Positions 50,884 through 58,415 of a stretch of 64,000 nt of DNA are shown here, one piece after another. The stretch covers positions 496,001-560,000 of the forward strand of contig NZ_STGB01000005.1 in assembly GCF_005222815.1 (NCBI RefSeq), given 5' to 3'. The DNA comes from Roseomonas sp. AR75 (GTDB taxonomy: Bacteria; Pseudomonadota; Alphaproteobacteria; Acetobacterales; Acetobacteraceae). The notes below the pieces were generated by a model. It ran no database searches, was not told the origin of the DNA, and worked only from the letters and a program-made list of their open reading frames with translations. Within the stretch, counting starts at the first letter, position 1; each line of letters begins with the position of its first letter. The position numbers were made by a program, and so were the translations under genes.

Positions 50884-52017
50884 ATGAGTGAGGCCCGGAC
50901 CGCCCGAGGAGGCGCCCTGTCGGACGCCCCCCCGGGCGGCTGTGCGATGACCGTGGATTCGGGCGTGGTGACGCTTGCCGGCCGGCTGGACACGATGGCG
51001 GCATCCGACCTGTGGCCGAAGCTGATGGCGCAGGCCGCCGGCGGACCGGTGGTGCTGGATGTCGCCGGCGTCACCGCGCTGGATACGACGGGCGCCACGC
51101 TGCTGCTGACCGCGGAGGCGGCGGGCAGCGGCAACAGCATCCGCGGCGCGCCCCCGAAGGTGACCGACGTGCTGGAGCGGGTGCGCACCGCGCTCGCCGC
51201 GCCGCGGCCGAAGCCGGAGAAGGGGCTGCCGCTGCTGGCACGGATCGGCAAGGCGACCTGGAATGCCGGACGCAACGCGCTGGGCAGCGTCGGCTTCCTG
51301 GGCGAGTTGACGCTGATCGCGCTCGGCACGCTGCTGCGGCCCTGGCGGCTGCGCCTGGGGGAGGTGCTGCGCCACCTGGACGAGGCCGGCACCCGTGCCT
51401 TCCCGCTGACCCTGCTGCTGGGCTTCCTGCTGGGCGTGATCCTGGCCTTCCAGAGCGCGATCCCGCTGCGCCGCTTCGGCGCGGAGATCTTCGTGCCCAA
51501 CCTGGTCGGCATCTCCCTGCTGCGCGAACTCGGGCCGCTGATGGCCGGCGTGATCCTGGCCGGGCGCACCGGCAGCGCCTATGCCGCCGAACTCGGCACG
51601 ATGAGCGTGAACGAGGAGGTGGCGGCGCTGCGCATCATGGGCGTGGACCCGATGGGGCTGCTGGTGCTGCCGCGCGTGATGGCGGGCGTGTTGGTGATGC
51701 CGGTGCTGTCGCTGCTGCTGACGCTGGCGGGGCTGGCCGGCATGGCGCTGATCATGGGGCTGTTCGGCTTCCCGCTGACCACGGTGATGCAGCAGCTTTC
51801 GCAATGGCTGCACCTGGGCGACATGCTGGGCGGGCTGTTCAAGGCCTGCTTCTTCGGCCTGGCGATCGCCGCCATCGGCTGCCGCGCCGGCCTCGGCGCC
51901 GGGCGTGGCCCGCGCGCGGTGGGCGATGCGGCGACCAGCGCGGTGGTGGGCGGCATCGTCTCCATCATCCTGCTCGATGGCCTGTTCGCGGTGCTGTACG
52001 AGAGGCTTGGCTGGTGA
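50884..52017 (+). CDS. mlaE: Lipid-asymmetry ABC permease MlaE with N-terminal STAS domain
   Basis: 377 residues. The N-terminal 95 residues form a STAS-like domain (VVTLAGRLDTMAASDLWPKL, GPVVLDVAGVTALDTTGATLL); E. coli has a separate MlaB STAS protein, so this is a fusion seen in alphaproteobacteria. The C-terminal permease (about 140-377) has the MlaE motifs GFLLGVILAFQSAIPLRRFG, RELGPLMAGVILAGRTGSAYAAELGTM and VNEEVAALRIMGVDP. It moves phospholipid between the inner membrane and the MCE protein MlaD. It is the first gene of the mla cluster. Confidence 0.93.
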   Translation: MSEARTARGGALSDAPPGGCAMTVDSGVVTLAGRLDTMAASDLWPKLMAQAAGGPVVLDVAGVTALDTTGATLLLTAEAAGSGNSIRGAPPKVTDVLERVRTALAAPRPKPEKGLPLLARIGKATWNAGRNALGSVGFLGELTLIALGTLLRPWRLRLGEVLRHLDEAGTRAFPLTLLLGFLLGVILAFQSAIPLRRFGAEIFVPNLVGISLLRELGPLMAGVILAGRTGSAYAAELGTMSVNEEVAALRIMGVDPMGLLVLPRVMAGVLVMPVLSLLLTLAGLAGMALIMGLFGFPLTTVMQQLSQWLHLGDMLGGLFKACFFGLAIAAIGCRAGLGAGRGPRAVGDAATSAVVGGIVSIILLDGLFAVLYERLGW

Positions 52018-52781
52018 CGGCACAAGCGGGCGATGCCGAGGCCGTGATCCACTGCGAGGGGATCACCGCCGGCTTCGGCAGCAACATCCTGTTCCGCGAC
52101 GTCACCTTCGAGGTGAGGCGCGGCGAGGTCTTCGTGATCCTCGGCGGCTCCGGCTGCGGCAAGTCCACGCTGCTGAAGCTGATGATCGGGCTGGTGCCGC
52201 CGCTGGCGGGCACGGTCACGATCCTCGGCACCGATGTCTGGGCCACCGAGGGCCAGGCGCGGCTGGACCTGCTGACGCGCATCGGCGTGATGTGGCAGCA
52301 GGGCGCGCTGTTCGGCTCCCAGACGCTGCTCGAGAATGTGGAGATGCCGCTGGCCGAGCACACCTCGCTGGGCAGCGCGGCGCGGGCGGAGGTGGCGCGC
52401 GCCAAGCTTGGACTGGTCGGGCTTTCGGAAGCGGCGAACCGCCTGCCGTCGGAGGTCTCGGGCGGCATGCTGAAGCGTGCGGGGGTTGCGCGCGCGCTGG
52501 CGCTCGATCCGCCCATCCTGTTCCTGGACGAGCCTTCGGCGGGGCTCGATCCGATCACCTCCGCGGGCCTGGACGACATGATCCGTGACCTGTCGCGCAC
52601 GCTCGGCACCACCTTCGTGGTGGTGACGCATGAGCTGGCTTCCATCCTTGCCATCGGCGACCGCTGCATCATGCTCGACAAGGAAGCGAAGGGCATGATC
52701 GCCGAGGGCGACCCGCGCAAGCTGCGCGACGAGAGCACCCAGCCCACGGTCCGGGCCTTCTTCCGGCGCGAGGCGGCATGA
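52014..52781 (+). CDS. mlaF: Lipid-asymmetry ABC ATPase MlaF
   Basis: 255 residues from GTG 52014 (overlap GTGA with mlaE). Walker A GGSGCGKST (about 44), signature VSGGMLKRAGVARAL (about 147; the SGGM form is typical of MlaF), Walker B ILFLDEPSAGLDPI, switch VVTHELASI. It powers MlaE. The gap before mlaD (52782-52923) is filled by copy B of the five-hairpin element. Confidence 0.93.
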   Translation: MTAQAGDAEAVIHCEGITAGFGSNILFRDVTFEVRRGEVFVILGGSGCGKSTLLKLMIGLVPPLAGTVTILGTDVWATEGQARLDLLTRIGVMWQQGALFGSQTLLENVEMPLAEHTSLGSAARAEVARAKLGLVGLSEAANRLPSEVSGGMLKRAGVARALALDPPILFLDEPSAGLDPITSAGLDDMIRDLSRTLGTTFVVVTHELASILAIGDRCIMLDKEAKGMIAEGDPRKLRDESTQPTVRAFFRREAA

Positions 52782-52807
52782 GGAACGCAGCAGCACCGCA
52801 CGACCTG

Positions 52808-52914
52808 CCGGCAGCGAAGCTGCCGGAGGCCGCGAATGCGGCCCGCCGGTGGTCCGGCGAGCCAAGCGCCAGAGGCGCGCCGGCGCCTGAGGGCGACGTG
52901 CACCGGCACGTCGC
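52808..52914 (-). repeat. Five-hairpin mosaic repeat element, copy B (inverted)
   Basis: Read on the minus strand the order is hairpin GCGACGTGC/GCACGTCGC, linker CCTCA, GCGCCGGCG, hairpin GCGCC/GGCGC, CTTGGCTCG, hairpin CGCCGG/CCGGCG, hairpin GGCCGC/GCGGCC, TC, hairpin CCGGCAG/CTGCCGG. Every stem pairs perfectly although its sequence differs from copies A and C. It lies between mlaF and mlaD, opposite in orientation to copy C at 53960. Confidence 0.85.
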
Positions 52915-52923
52915 GATACACAG

Positions 52924-53940
52924 ATGAAATCCAGCACCCTCTATCTCCGCGTCGGCGCGCTGGTGGTGGTGGGCGCGCTGCTCGCCGTCGGCTTCGTGTT
53001 CTTCCTGGCCGGCAACCGCAACGCCGGCCCGACCGTCACCTTCGAGACCTATTCGCGCGAATCCGTGCAGGGCCTGGATGTCGGCGCGCCCGTGCGCTAC
53101 CGCGGCGTGGCGGTGGGGCGCGTCTCGGAGATCGGGCTCGTCTCCGCGGAATACCGGCGGCCGGAGGGCACGCCCTATACCGAAGCCTTCCGCCTGGTCT
53201 TCGTGCGCTTCGTGGTGGACACCAACCGCGTGGGCGAGACGCCGCGGCCGGAGGAGGCGATCCGCCTCGGCCTGCGCGCGCGCATCACCGCGCAGGGCAT
53301 CACCGGCGTGAACTATGTCGAGCTCGATTTCGTGGACCCGGCCCGCTTCCCCGCGCAGCCGGTGCCCTGGACGCCGCGCTATCCCGTGGTGCCCTCCATC
53401 CCCTCCACGGTGGAGCAGGTGCGCAGCGCGGCGGAGACGCTGATGCAGCGCCTGTCGGAAGTGCCGCTCGACCAGATCATGAGCAACCTGAACGAATTGC
53501 TGGCGGCGCTGCGGCAGCAGGCCGCGGGCGGCGACGCGGCGACCATCCTGAACGAGACGGCGCGCACCGCCGAACTGCTGCGCAAGGCCGTGCAGGATGG
53601 CGACATCGCGCAGACGCTCGCCGACCTGCGCGGGGCTGCCGACGCCGCCCGCGAGCTGCTGGCCGGGAACGAGCTGCGCGAAGCCGTGACGAACATCAGC
53701 GCGACCGCGGCCGAGCTGCGGCGCGCCGCCGCGGCGCTGCCGGGCACGCTCGCCGGGCTGGACCGCACGCTGCGCACGGTGCGGGACACAACGCAGGACG
53801 TGCAGGCCGACCTGCTGCCGATCCTGGAGAACCTCCGCTCGGTCACCAGCAACCTGCGCGCGACGACGCAGCAACTGCGGAACTCCCCCTCCCAGACGCT
53901 GTTCGGAGCACCACCCCCGCCACCGGAGCGCCGCCGATGA
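52924..53940 (+). CDS. mlaD: MCE-domain lipid transport protein MlaD
   Basis: 338 residues. N-terminal membrane anchor (YLRVGALVVVGALLAVGFVFF), then the MCE domain (VTFETYSRESVQGLDVGAPVRYRGVAVGRV, residues about 37-110, and ITAQGITGVNYVELDF), then a long helical region (about 150-320) that could form the barrel or needle seen in larger MCE proteins. It shuttles lipid between the MlaFE complex and the periplasm. The stop overlaps an ATG of the lipoprotein frame (ATGA), but see the next entries for the true lipoprotein start. Confidence 0.93.
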   Translation: MKSSTLYLRVGALVVVGALLAVGFVFFLAGNRNAGPTVTFETYSRESVQGLDVGAPVRYRGVAVGRVSEIGLVSAEYRRPEGTPYTEAFRLVFVRFVVDTNRVGETPRPEEAIRLGLRARITAQGITGVNYVELDFVDPARFPAQPVPWTPRYPVVPSIPSTVEQVRSAAETLMQRLSEVPLDQIMSNLNELLAALRQQAAGGDAATILNETARTAELLRKAVQDGDIAQTLADLRGAADAARELLAGNELREAVTNISATAAELRRAAAALPGTLAGLDRTLRTVRDTTQDVQADLLPILENLRSVTSNLRATTQQLRNSPSQTLFGAPPPPPERRR

Positions 53941-54692
53941 TTCTTGATCGTTTTGGCGTGCGAAGCGCCAAGGCGCTTCGCCCTCAATCGCCGGCGCGCG
54001 CCTCCGCGCGCTTGGCTTCGCCGCACTCGCGGCGGGCCGCATCCGCGGCCTCGGCCAGCCTTGCTGGCCGCCAGCATGCGTCCGTGCCGGCTGCCGGGCG
54101 GCGCCTGCTGATCGCCGCGCCGCTGCTGCTCGGCGCGTGTTCGGTCCTGAACCAGCCGAACATCCCGATCATGCGCTACGCACTCAGCCCGCGCCGGCCG
54201 GATACGCGCCAGGCGCCGCGCGGCGCGGGCGTGCTGCAGCTGCGCGGCATCCGCGGGGCGGCCGGCGTGCAGGATGTCGGGCTGCGCACGCTGCAGCCGG
54301 ATGGCGCGATCCGGCTCGCGCCCTACGACGAATGGATCGCGCCGCCGGGCGAGCTGACGGAGGCTGCGCTGCGCGCCTGGCTTTCCGCTTCCGGCCTGTT
54401 CTCCGCGGTGGTCTCGCCGGGCAGCCGGGCCGATGCGACGCTGGTGCTGGAGGGCGAGCTGACCTCGCTGGAAGCCGTTCCCTATGCGAGCGAGGCGCGG
54501 GCGGGTCTCGCGGGCGTGCTGCTGCTCGACCGCGGCGGCACGACGCGCGTGCTGATGACCTTCAACGTCACGGGCAGCGCGCCGCTGGCGGCAGACGCCG
54601 ATGAGCCGACCAAGGCGGCGGCGATGCAGGCGGCGCTGGGCCAGGCTTTCACCCGGCTTGAGGATGCGATGGTGAGCGGCCTGCGCCGCTGA
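53937..54692 (+). CDS. ABC-type transport auxiliary lipoprotein (PqiC/MlaD-operon type)
   Basis: 251 residues from ATG 53937 (ATGA overlap with mlaD), or 202 from the in-frame GTG at 54084. The second start is the better biological choice: it begins VPAAGRRLLIAAPLLLGAC, a normal lipoprotein signal with lipobox LGAC, whereas the first adds about 49 residues made of repeat element C ahead of the signal. Mature motifs: MRYALSPRRPDTRQ, LQLRGIRGAAGVQD, YDEWIAPPGELTEAALRAWL, as in ABC_trans_aux lipoproteins that accept lipid at the outer membrane. It completes the mla-type cluster. Confidence 0.85.
   Translation: MILDRFGVRSAKALRPQSPARASARLASPHSRRAASAASASLAGRQHASVPAAGRRLLIAAPLLLGACSVLNQPNIPIMRYALSPRRPDTRQAPRGAGVLQLRGIRGAAGVQDVGLRTLQPDGAIRLAPYDEWIAPPGELTEAALRAWLSASGLFSAVVSPGSRADATLVLEGELTSLEAVPYASEARAGLAGVLLLDRGGTTRVLMTFNVTGSAPLAADADEPTKAAAMQAALGQAFTRLEDAMVSGLRR
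53960..54069 (+). repeat. Five-hairpin mosaic repeat element, copy C (read in frame)
   Basis: Hairpins GCGAAGCGCC/GGCGCTTCGC, GCGCG/CGCGC, GCCGC/GCGGC, GGCCGC/GCGGCC and GGCCAGC/GCTGGCC, with linkers CCTCA, TCGCCGGCG and CTTGGCTTCG identical in place to copy A. It lies directly after mlaD. The lipoprotein frame starting at 53937 is open straight through it, so if that ATG is used the element codes for about 40 Arg/Ser/Ala-rich residues. Confidence 0.85.
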
Positions 54693-54888
54693 CCGGCGCG
54701 CCGGCATCCTTCGCCGCGGCGATCGCGGCGCGCAGCACGGCCATGTCGCCGACCTCGTTGGCCAGGATCAGCACGAGCCGCGCATCCAGGCGGCGCGATT
54801 CCTCCGCGCTGAGGTCGCGATGCGCCTCTACCAGCAGTTGGAAGAAGCCATCGGGATCGGCGATGCGGGGCGCGCCGTGCAGCGTCAT
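54649..54888 (-). CDS. DUF2783 small protein, partner of the flavin hydroxylase
   Basis: 79 residues. Core: DPDGFFQLLVEAHRDLSAEESRRLDARLVLILANEVGD and VLRAAIAAAKDAG. DUF2783 proteins are usually encoded next to FAD-dependent aromatic hydroxylases, as here; the start overlaps the hydroxylase stop by 4 nt. Its 3' end overlaps the 3' end of the convergent lipoprotein gene by 44 nt. Molecular role not established. Confidence 0.85.
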   Translation of the reverse strand: MTLHGAPRIADPDGFFQLLVEAHRDLSAEESRRLDARLVLILANEVGDMAVLRAAIAAAKDAGAPVSGAGRSPSHPQAG

Positions 54889-56513
54889 GCCGGAACCTCC
54901 GCCGTGTTGCGCATCAGCGCACGGTCGAGCGCGGCGCGGATCGCCGCGGGATCGGGCGCGGCGAAGCGCGCCGCCACATGCTGGTCCGGGCGCAGCAGCA
55001 CCGCGCCGCCGCGCGGCGCGGCGAAGCGCGCCGCGGCGAGGCCCGCATGGTCGAACAGCGCGCCGGGCGTTTCCTCCGCCGTGACGAAGATGGCGGCGAC
55101 GCCCTGCGGCAGCGCCGCGATCAGCGCGGCATCCGGCGGGCCGAAGACCAGCAGCCGGAACCCGTCGCCGAGATGGCGCAGCAGCCATTCCGGTCGCCCC
55201 GCCTGCAGCACGGGCGCGTCGGGCGCCGGCGCGCCCGGTCCGGCGCCGCCGTCCCATCCCGCCGGGCCGTTCAGGGGACTCTCCGCATAGGTCGCAGGGC
55301 GCGAGAGCCGGCCGGAATTGACCAGCGGCCGCGCGAATGCGTGCCGCGCGGCGAGTTCCAGCACCGCGTCGCGATAGCCGCGCGCCGCTTCCGATTTCGG
55401 GGTGATGAAATCGGTGCTGCGCGTGGAGTTCAGGATGTTCTCGTCATTCGCCGGCACGCGCTCGGCATCGTAGCTGTCGAGCAGCGCCTCCGGCGCGCGG
55501 CCCGCCAGCACGGCGGCGAGCTTCCAGGCGAGGTTGTCGGCATCCTGCACGCCGGCATTGCCGCCGCGCGCGCCGAAGGGACTGACCTGGTGCGCGGCGT
55601 CGCCGGCGAAGAGCACGCGCCCGTGGCGGAAGCGTTCGATGCGGCGGCAGCGGAAGGTGTAGACGCTGACCCATTCCAGCTCGAAGGGCACATCCGGGCC
55701 GAGCATCGCCTGCACGCGCGCGATCACCTTCTCCGGCTGCTTCTCCGCTTCCGGGTCGGCGTCCCAGCCGAGCTGGAAGTCGATGCGCCAGACATCGTCG
55801 GGCTGCTTGTGCAGCAGCACGGATTGCCCGGGATGGAAGGGCGGGTCGAACCAGAACCAGCGTTCCGTGGGGAAGGCCATGTCGCCCTTGATGACGACAT
55901 CGGCGATCAGGAAGCGGTCCCGGAACACCTGGCCGGTGAAGGGCAGGCCCATGCTGTCGCGGATGAAGCTGCGCGCGCCGTCGCAGGCCAGCAGCCAGTC
56001 GGCATGCAGCGCGTAGCCGCCATCCGGCGTGTCCACGATGACGGCGGCGCCGCTCTCGTCGGGCACCACGCGGCTGATGCGGTGCTTCCAGCGGATCTCG
56101 ACGCCGGCGGCGCGGCAGGCCTCCACCAGCCATTCCTCGGCGTAGTACTGCTGCAGGTTCACGAAGGCGGGGTATTCGTGGCCCTGCTCCGGCAGCAGGT
56201 CGAAATGATAGGCCTCGCGGTCGCCGTGGAAGACACGGCCGGTCTTCCAGGTGATGCCCTTCTCCGTGAAGCGCGCACCGATGCCGAGACGCCCGAAGAT
56301 CTCCAGCGTGCGCTTGGCGAAGCAGATGGCGCGGGAGCCGAAGGAGACGGTGTCGTCCTCGTCCAGCACCGTCACCGCCACGCCGTGGCGAGCAAGGTCG
56401 AGCGCCAGCGTCAGCCCGACCAGCCCGGCGCCGGCGATGACGACCGGACGATGCTCCGCGCCATGCGGCGTGGGCGCGGCGGGGTAGCGCGGGTTTGCGT
56501 AGGTGGAGGGCAT
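54885..56513 (-). CDS. FAD-dependent aromatic hydroxylase (MhpA-like monooxygenase)
   Basis: 542 residues. PHBH-type flavoprotein motifs: PVVIAGAGLVGLTLALDLA (GxGxxG), LLACDGARSFIRD (DG motif) and GRVLFAGDAAHQVSPFGARGG (GD motif). The C-terminal thioredoxin-like domain fits the phenol hydroxylase/MhpA group, which hydroxylates aromatic acids with NAD(P)H and O2. The specific substrate is unknown and no ring-cleavage gene lies nearby. It is cotranscribed with the DUF2783 gene. Confidence 0.9.
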   Translation of the reverse strand: MPSTYANPRYPAAPTPHGAEHRPVVIAGAGLVGLTLALDLARHGVAVTVLDEDDTVSFGSRAICFAKRTLEIFGRLGIGARFTEKGITWKTGRVFHGDREAYHFDLLPEQGHEYPAFVNLQQYYAEEWLVEACRAAGVEIRWKHRISRVVPDESGAAVIVDTPDGGYALHADWLLACDGARSFIRDSMGLPFTGQVFRDRFLIADVVIKGDMAFPTERWFWFDPPFHPGQSVLLHKQPDDVWRIDFQLGWDADPEAEKQPEKVIARVQAMLGPDVPFELEWVSVYTFRCRRIERFRHGRVLFAGDAAHQVSPFGARGGNAGVQDADNLAWKLAAVLAGRAPEALLDSYDAERVPANDENILNSTRSTDFITPKSEAARGYRDAVLELAARHAFARPLVNSGRLSRPATYAESPLNGPAGWDGGAGPGAPAPDAPVLQAGRPEWLLRHLGDGFRLLVFGPPDAALIAALPQGVAAIFVTAEETPGALFDHAGLAAARFAAPRGGAVLLRPDQHVAARFAAPDPAAIRAALDRALMRNTAEVPA

Positions 56514-56567
56514 GGTGAAGAAGGCTATCGCGGCCGACCGGGCGGCAGCAATCGAGGGTGTGCGTCC

Positions 56568-56888
56568 CTACAGGTCGGCCGCCTTCAGGATGGACAGCCA
56601 GTCCTGCCGGGTCCCGAGCAGACGCAGGATGACGACGCGCCCCCTGGACAGCGCATAGACCATCAGGTGGCTGTCATGGACATGGATGCGCACGGGCGGG
56701 CTGAACTCATGCCGCTCCCGCGCGAGGCCGGGCATGCCGGCGATCGTCTCGAACAGGCGGACGAGGGTGTCCACCTGTTCGTCCGCCTGCGCGATGGACC
56801 ATGTTTCCGCCGAGTAGCGCCAGATGTCCTCGAGATCGGCAAGCGCGCGCGGCGAGAGCCGATACGCCGCCACCCTATCGGATGACAT
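56568..56888 (-). CDS. parE: ParE/RelE-superfamily toxin
   Basis: 106 residues. Typical ParE pattern: YRLSPRALADLEDIWRYSAETW at the N-terminus, QADEQVDTLVRLFETIAGMPGLAR, RIHVHDSHLMVYAL and VVILRLLGTRQDW. ParE toxins poison DNA gyrase. The start overlaps the antitoxin gene by 14 nt, as is usual for parDE. The C-terminus reads GTRQDWLSIL, close to the family's R-x-D consensus. Confidence 0.9.
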   Translation of the reverse strand: MSSDRVAAYRLSPRALADLEDIWRYSAETWSIAQADEQVDTLVRLFETIAGMPGLARERHEFSPPVRIHVHDSHLMVYALSRGRVVILRLLGTRQDWLSILKAADL

Positions 56889-57120
56889 GCTTCTCCCGCA
56901 TGCGGAGCTTGAACGCCCGAGCGTCCAAGGGTCGCGGCGTGCCGCTCTCAACGCCTTCCGTGATGGCGGCCTGCAGCGCGGCGACGGCCTGCTTCCGCTC
57001 CTGGTCCTTGCGGATGAGGTCGCGGATGTAGTCGCTGGCATTGCCGTAGCGGCCGCTTTCGGCCTGGCGCTCGACCCAGGCCTTCATCGCCTCGGGCAGC
57101 GAGACATTCATCGTGGCCAT
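56875..57120 (-). CDS. parD: ParD-type antitoxin (CopG/Arc/MetJ family)
   Basis: 81 residues. Ribbon-helix-helix N-terminus MATMNVSLPEAMKAWVERQA, then SGRYGNASDYIRDLIRKDQE (the family motif G.YgnaSeyiRdliR) and a C-terminal tail that binds the toxin. AGGAG precedes ATG 57120. It lies under a sigma-70 promoter whose -35 is overlapped by an inverted repeat, so it should repress its own operon. Confidence 0.92.
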   Translation of the reverse strand: MATMNVSLPEAMKAWVERQAESGRYGNASDYIRDLIRKDQERKQAVAALQAAITEGVESGTPRPLDARAFKLRMREKHVIR

Positions 57121-57140
57121 GGGCGGCTCCTGTCGTGCCG

Positions 57141-57170
57141 ACCATAGTCGGCGATGACAGCATCTGTCAA
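57141..57170 (-). promoter_or_regulatory. Sigma-70 promoter of parDE
   Basis: On the minus strand TTGACA (57170-57165), an 18-nt spacer, then TATGGT (57146-57141). Transcription would begin about 13 nt before the parD start codon. It is the clearest sigma-70 promoter in this GC-rich window. Confidence 0.7.
57155..57169. promoter_or_regulatory. Inverted-repeat operator overlapping the parDE -35
   Basis: TGACAGCATCTGTCA: perfect TGACAG/CTGTCA arms with a 3-nt centre, covering the -35 hexamer. A ParD ribbon-helix-helix dimer pair is the natural ligand. Confidence 0.65.
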
Positions 57171-57211
57171 ATATGATGGCAAATCTTGCCAAGCCGCAAG
57201 CGGTCTGCCGG

Positions 57212-58192
57212 TCAGCCCCGCACCTCCGCGCTCTTCATCGGCGCGCCCTGTTCCAGCGCCTTCCACATCTCCACGTCGCGCTCCGCGGTCCAGATGCGCG
57301 GGTGGTCCAGGCCCTTCGCCTCGTCGAAGGCGCGCGTGACGTTGAAGGGCATGCAGTGCTCGAAGATCACCCAGCTTCCGTATCTCGGCCGCATGAAGCC
57401 CATCGCGTCGTCGTAGATGTCCTTCAGTTCCCAGCCCTTCGCCACGCCCTGCCGCACGCGGCCGAACAGATCGCTGGTGAAGGCGCGGGTGCCCGCGATA
57501 GCCTCGGCGCAGTCGGCCTTGGTCAGCAGTGCGCGGCCGCGGCCCGGCACCATCTTCTCCGGCCCGAGTTCGCTGATCGCATCCAGCGTCGCCGGCCAGT
57601 CGGCGAAATGCGCGTCGCCGCAATAGGGCGTTGCGCCGAACTCCACCGTGTCGCCGGCGAACAGCACCTTCTCCTTCGGACACCACACCACCGTGTCGCC
57701 CGCGGTGTGGCTGCGGCCGATATGGATGACCTGCGCCTCCATGTCGCCGAGCCACAGCGTCATGCAGCCTTCGAAGGTATGGGTCGGCCAGGTGAGGCCC
57801 GGGATCGTCTCCTTGCCGCGGAACAGGCGCGGGAAGCGGCCGATCTCGCTGTCCATGTCCTGCTGCCCGCGCTCCACGATCAGCTCGCGCGTGGCGTCCG
57901 AGGCGATGACGACAGGCTTCCCATAGCCGGAGACACCCAGCACACGCACCGCGTGGTAGTGGCTCAGCACCACCTGCGTCACCGGCTTGTCCGTCACGCC
58001 GCGCACGCGCGCGATCACGTCCTGCGCCATGGCGGGCGTCGCCTGCGCGTCCACCACGACGACGCCATCCGGCCCGACCAGCACGCCGGAATTGGGGTCG
58101 CCCTCCGCCGTGTAGGCGTAGAGGCCAGGCCCCAGCTCGTCGAAGGAAACAACCTTGTCCGCAAGATCATGCGTCGAGGCAAAACCAGACAT
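57212..58192 (-). CDS. MBL-fold metallo-hydrolase with altered HxHxDH motif
   Basis: 326 residues. Metallo-beta-lactamase fold: GVVVVDAQATPAMAQDVIA, LSHYHAVRVLGVSGYG, HIGRSHTAGDTVVW, KVLFAGDTVEFG. The standard HxHxDH metal motif appears as HYHAVR, so the Asp and third His are replaced by Val and Arg. The later His (SHTAGD) and Asp (FAGD) remain. The HYHAVRVLG form recurs in a proteobacterial subgroup, so it is probably a mononuclear-metal variant and not a decayed gene. Substrate unknown. Confidence 0.85.
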   Translation of the reverse strand: MSGFASTHDLADKVVSFDELGPGLYAYTAEGDPNSGVLVGPDGVVVVDAQATPAMAQDVIARVRGVTDKPVTQVVLSHYHAVRVLGVSGYGKPVVIASDATRELIVERGQQDMDSEIGRFPRLFRGKETIPGLTWPTHTFEGCMTLWLGDMEAQVIHIGRSHTAGDTVVWCPKEKVLFAGDTVEFGATPYCGDAHFADWPATLDAISELGPEKMVPGRGRALLTKADCAEAIAGTRAFTSDLFGRVRQGVAKGWELKDIYDDAMGFMRPRYGSWVIFEHCMPFNVTRAFDEAKGLDHPRIWTAERDVEMWKALEQGAPMKSAEVRG

Positions 58193-58415
58193 CGCGATTC
58201 TTCCCTGATCTCACGCCACCCTGCCATGTCGCCAGCGCGGGGCAAGCTGGCGCAGCCAAGCCATTGATCTGCGAGGCTTGCGCATCAACTACGGGGAGAG
58301 TTTCATGAGTTTAAGCAAAATCGCATTCCATTGATCGGGCGCAGGCGCTAGCTTGCCTGTGTCGGAAGGCTTCCCGCGGCGGCGGGTCCGGCGAGGTTGG
58401 GGAACACAAGCGATC

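Noticed and set aside
58193-58415. FNR-type box (TTGAT-N4-ATCAA) upstream of the Crp/Fnr gene
   Set aside because: TTGAT and ATCAA both occur but 15 nt apart, not 4, so they do not form a site.
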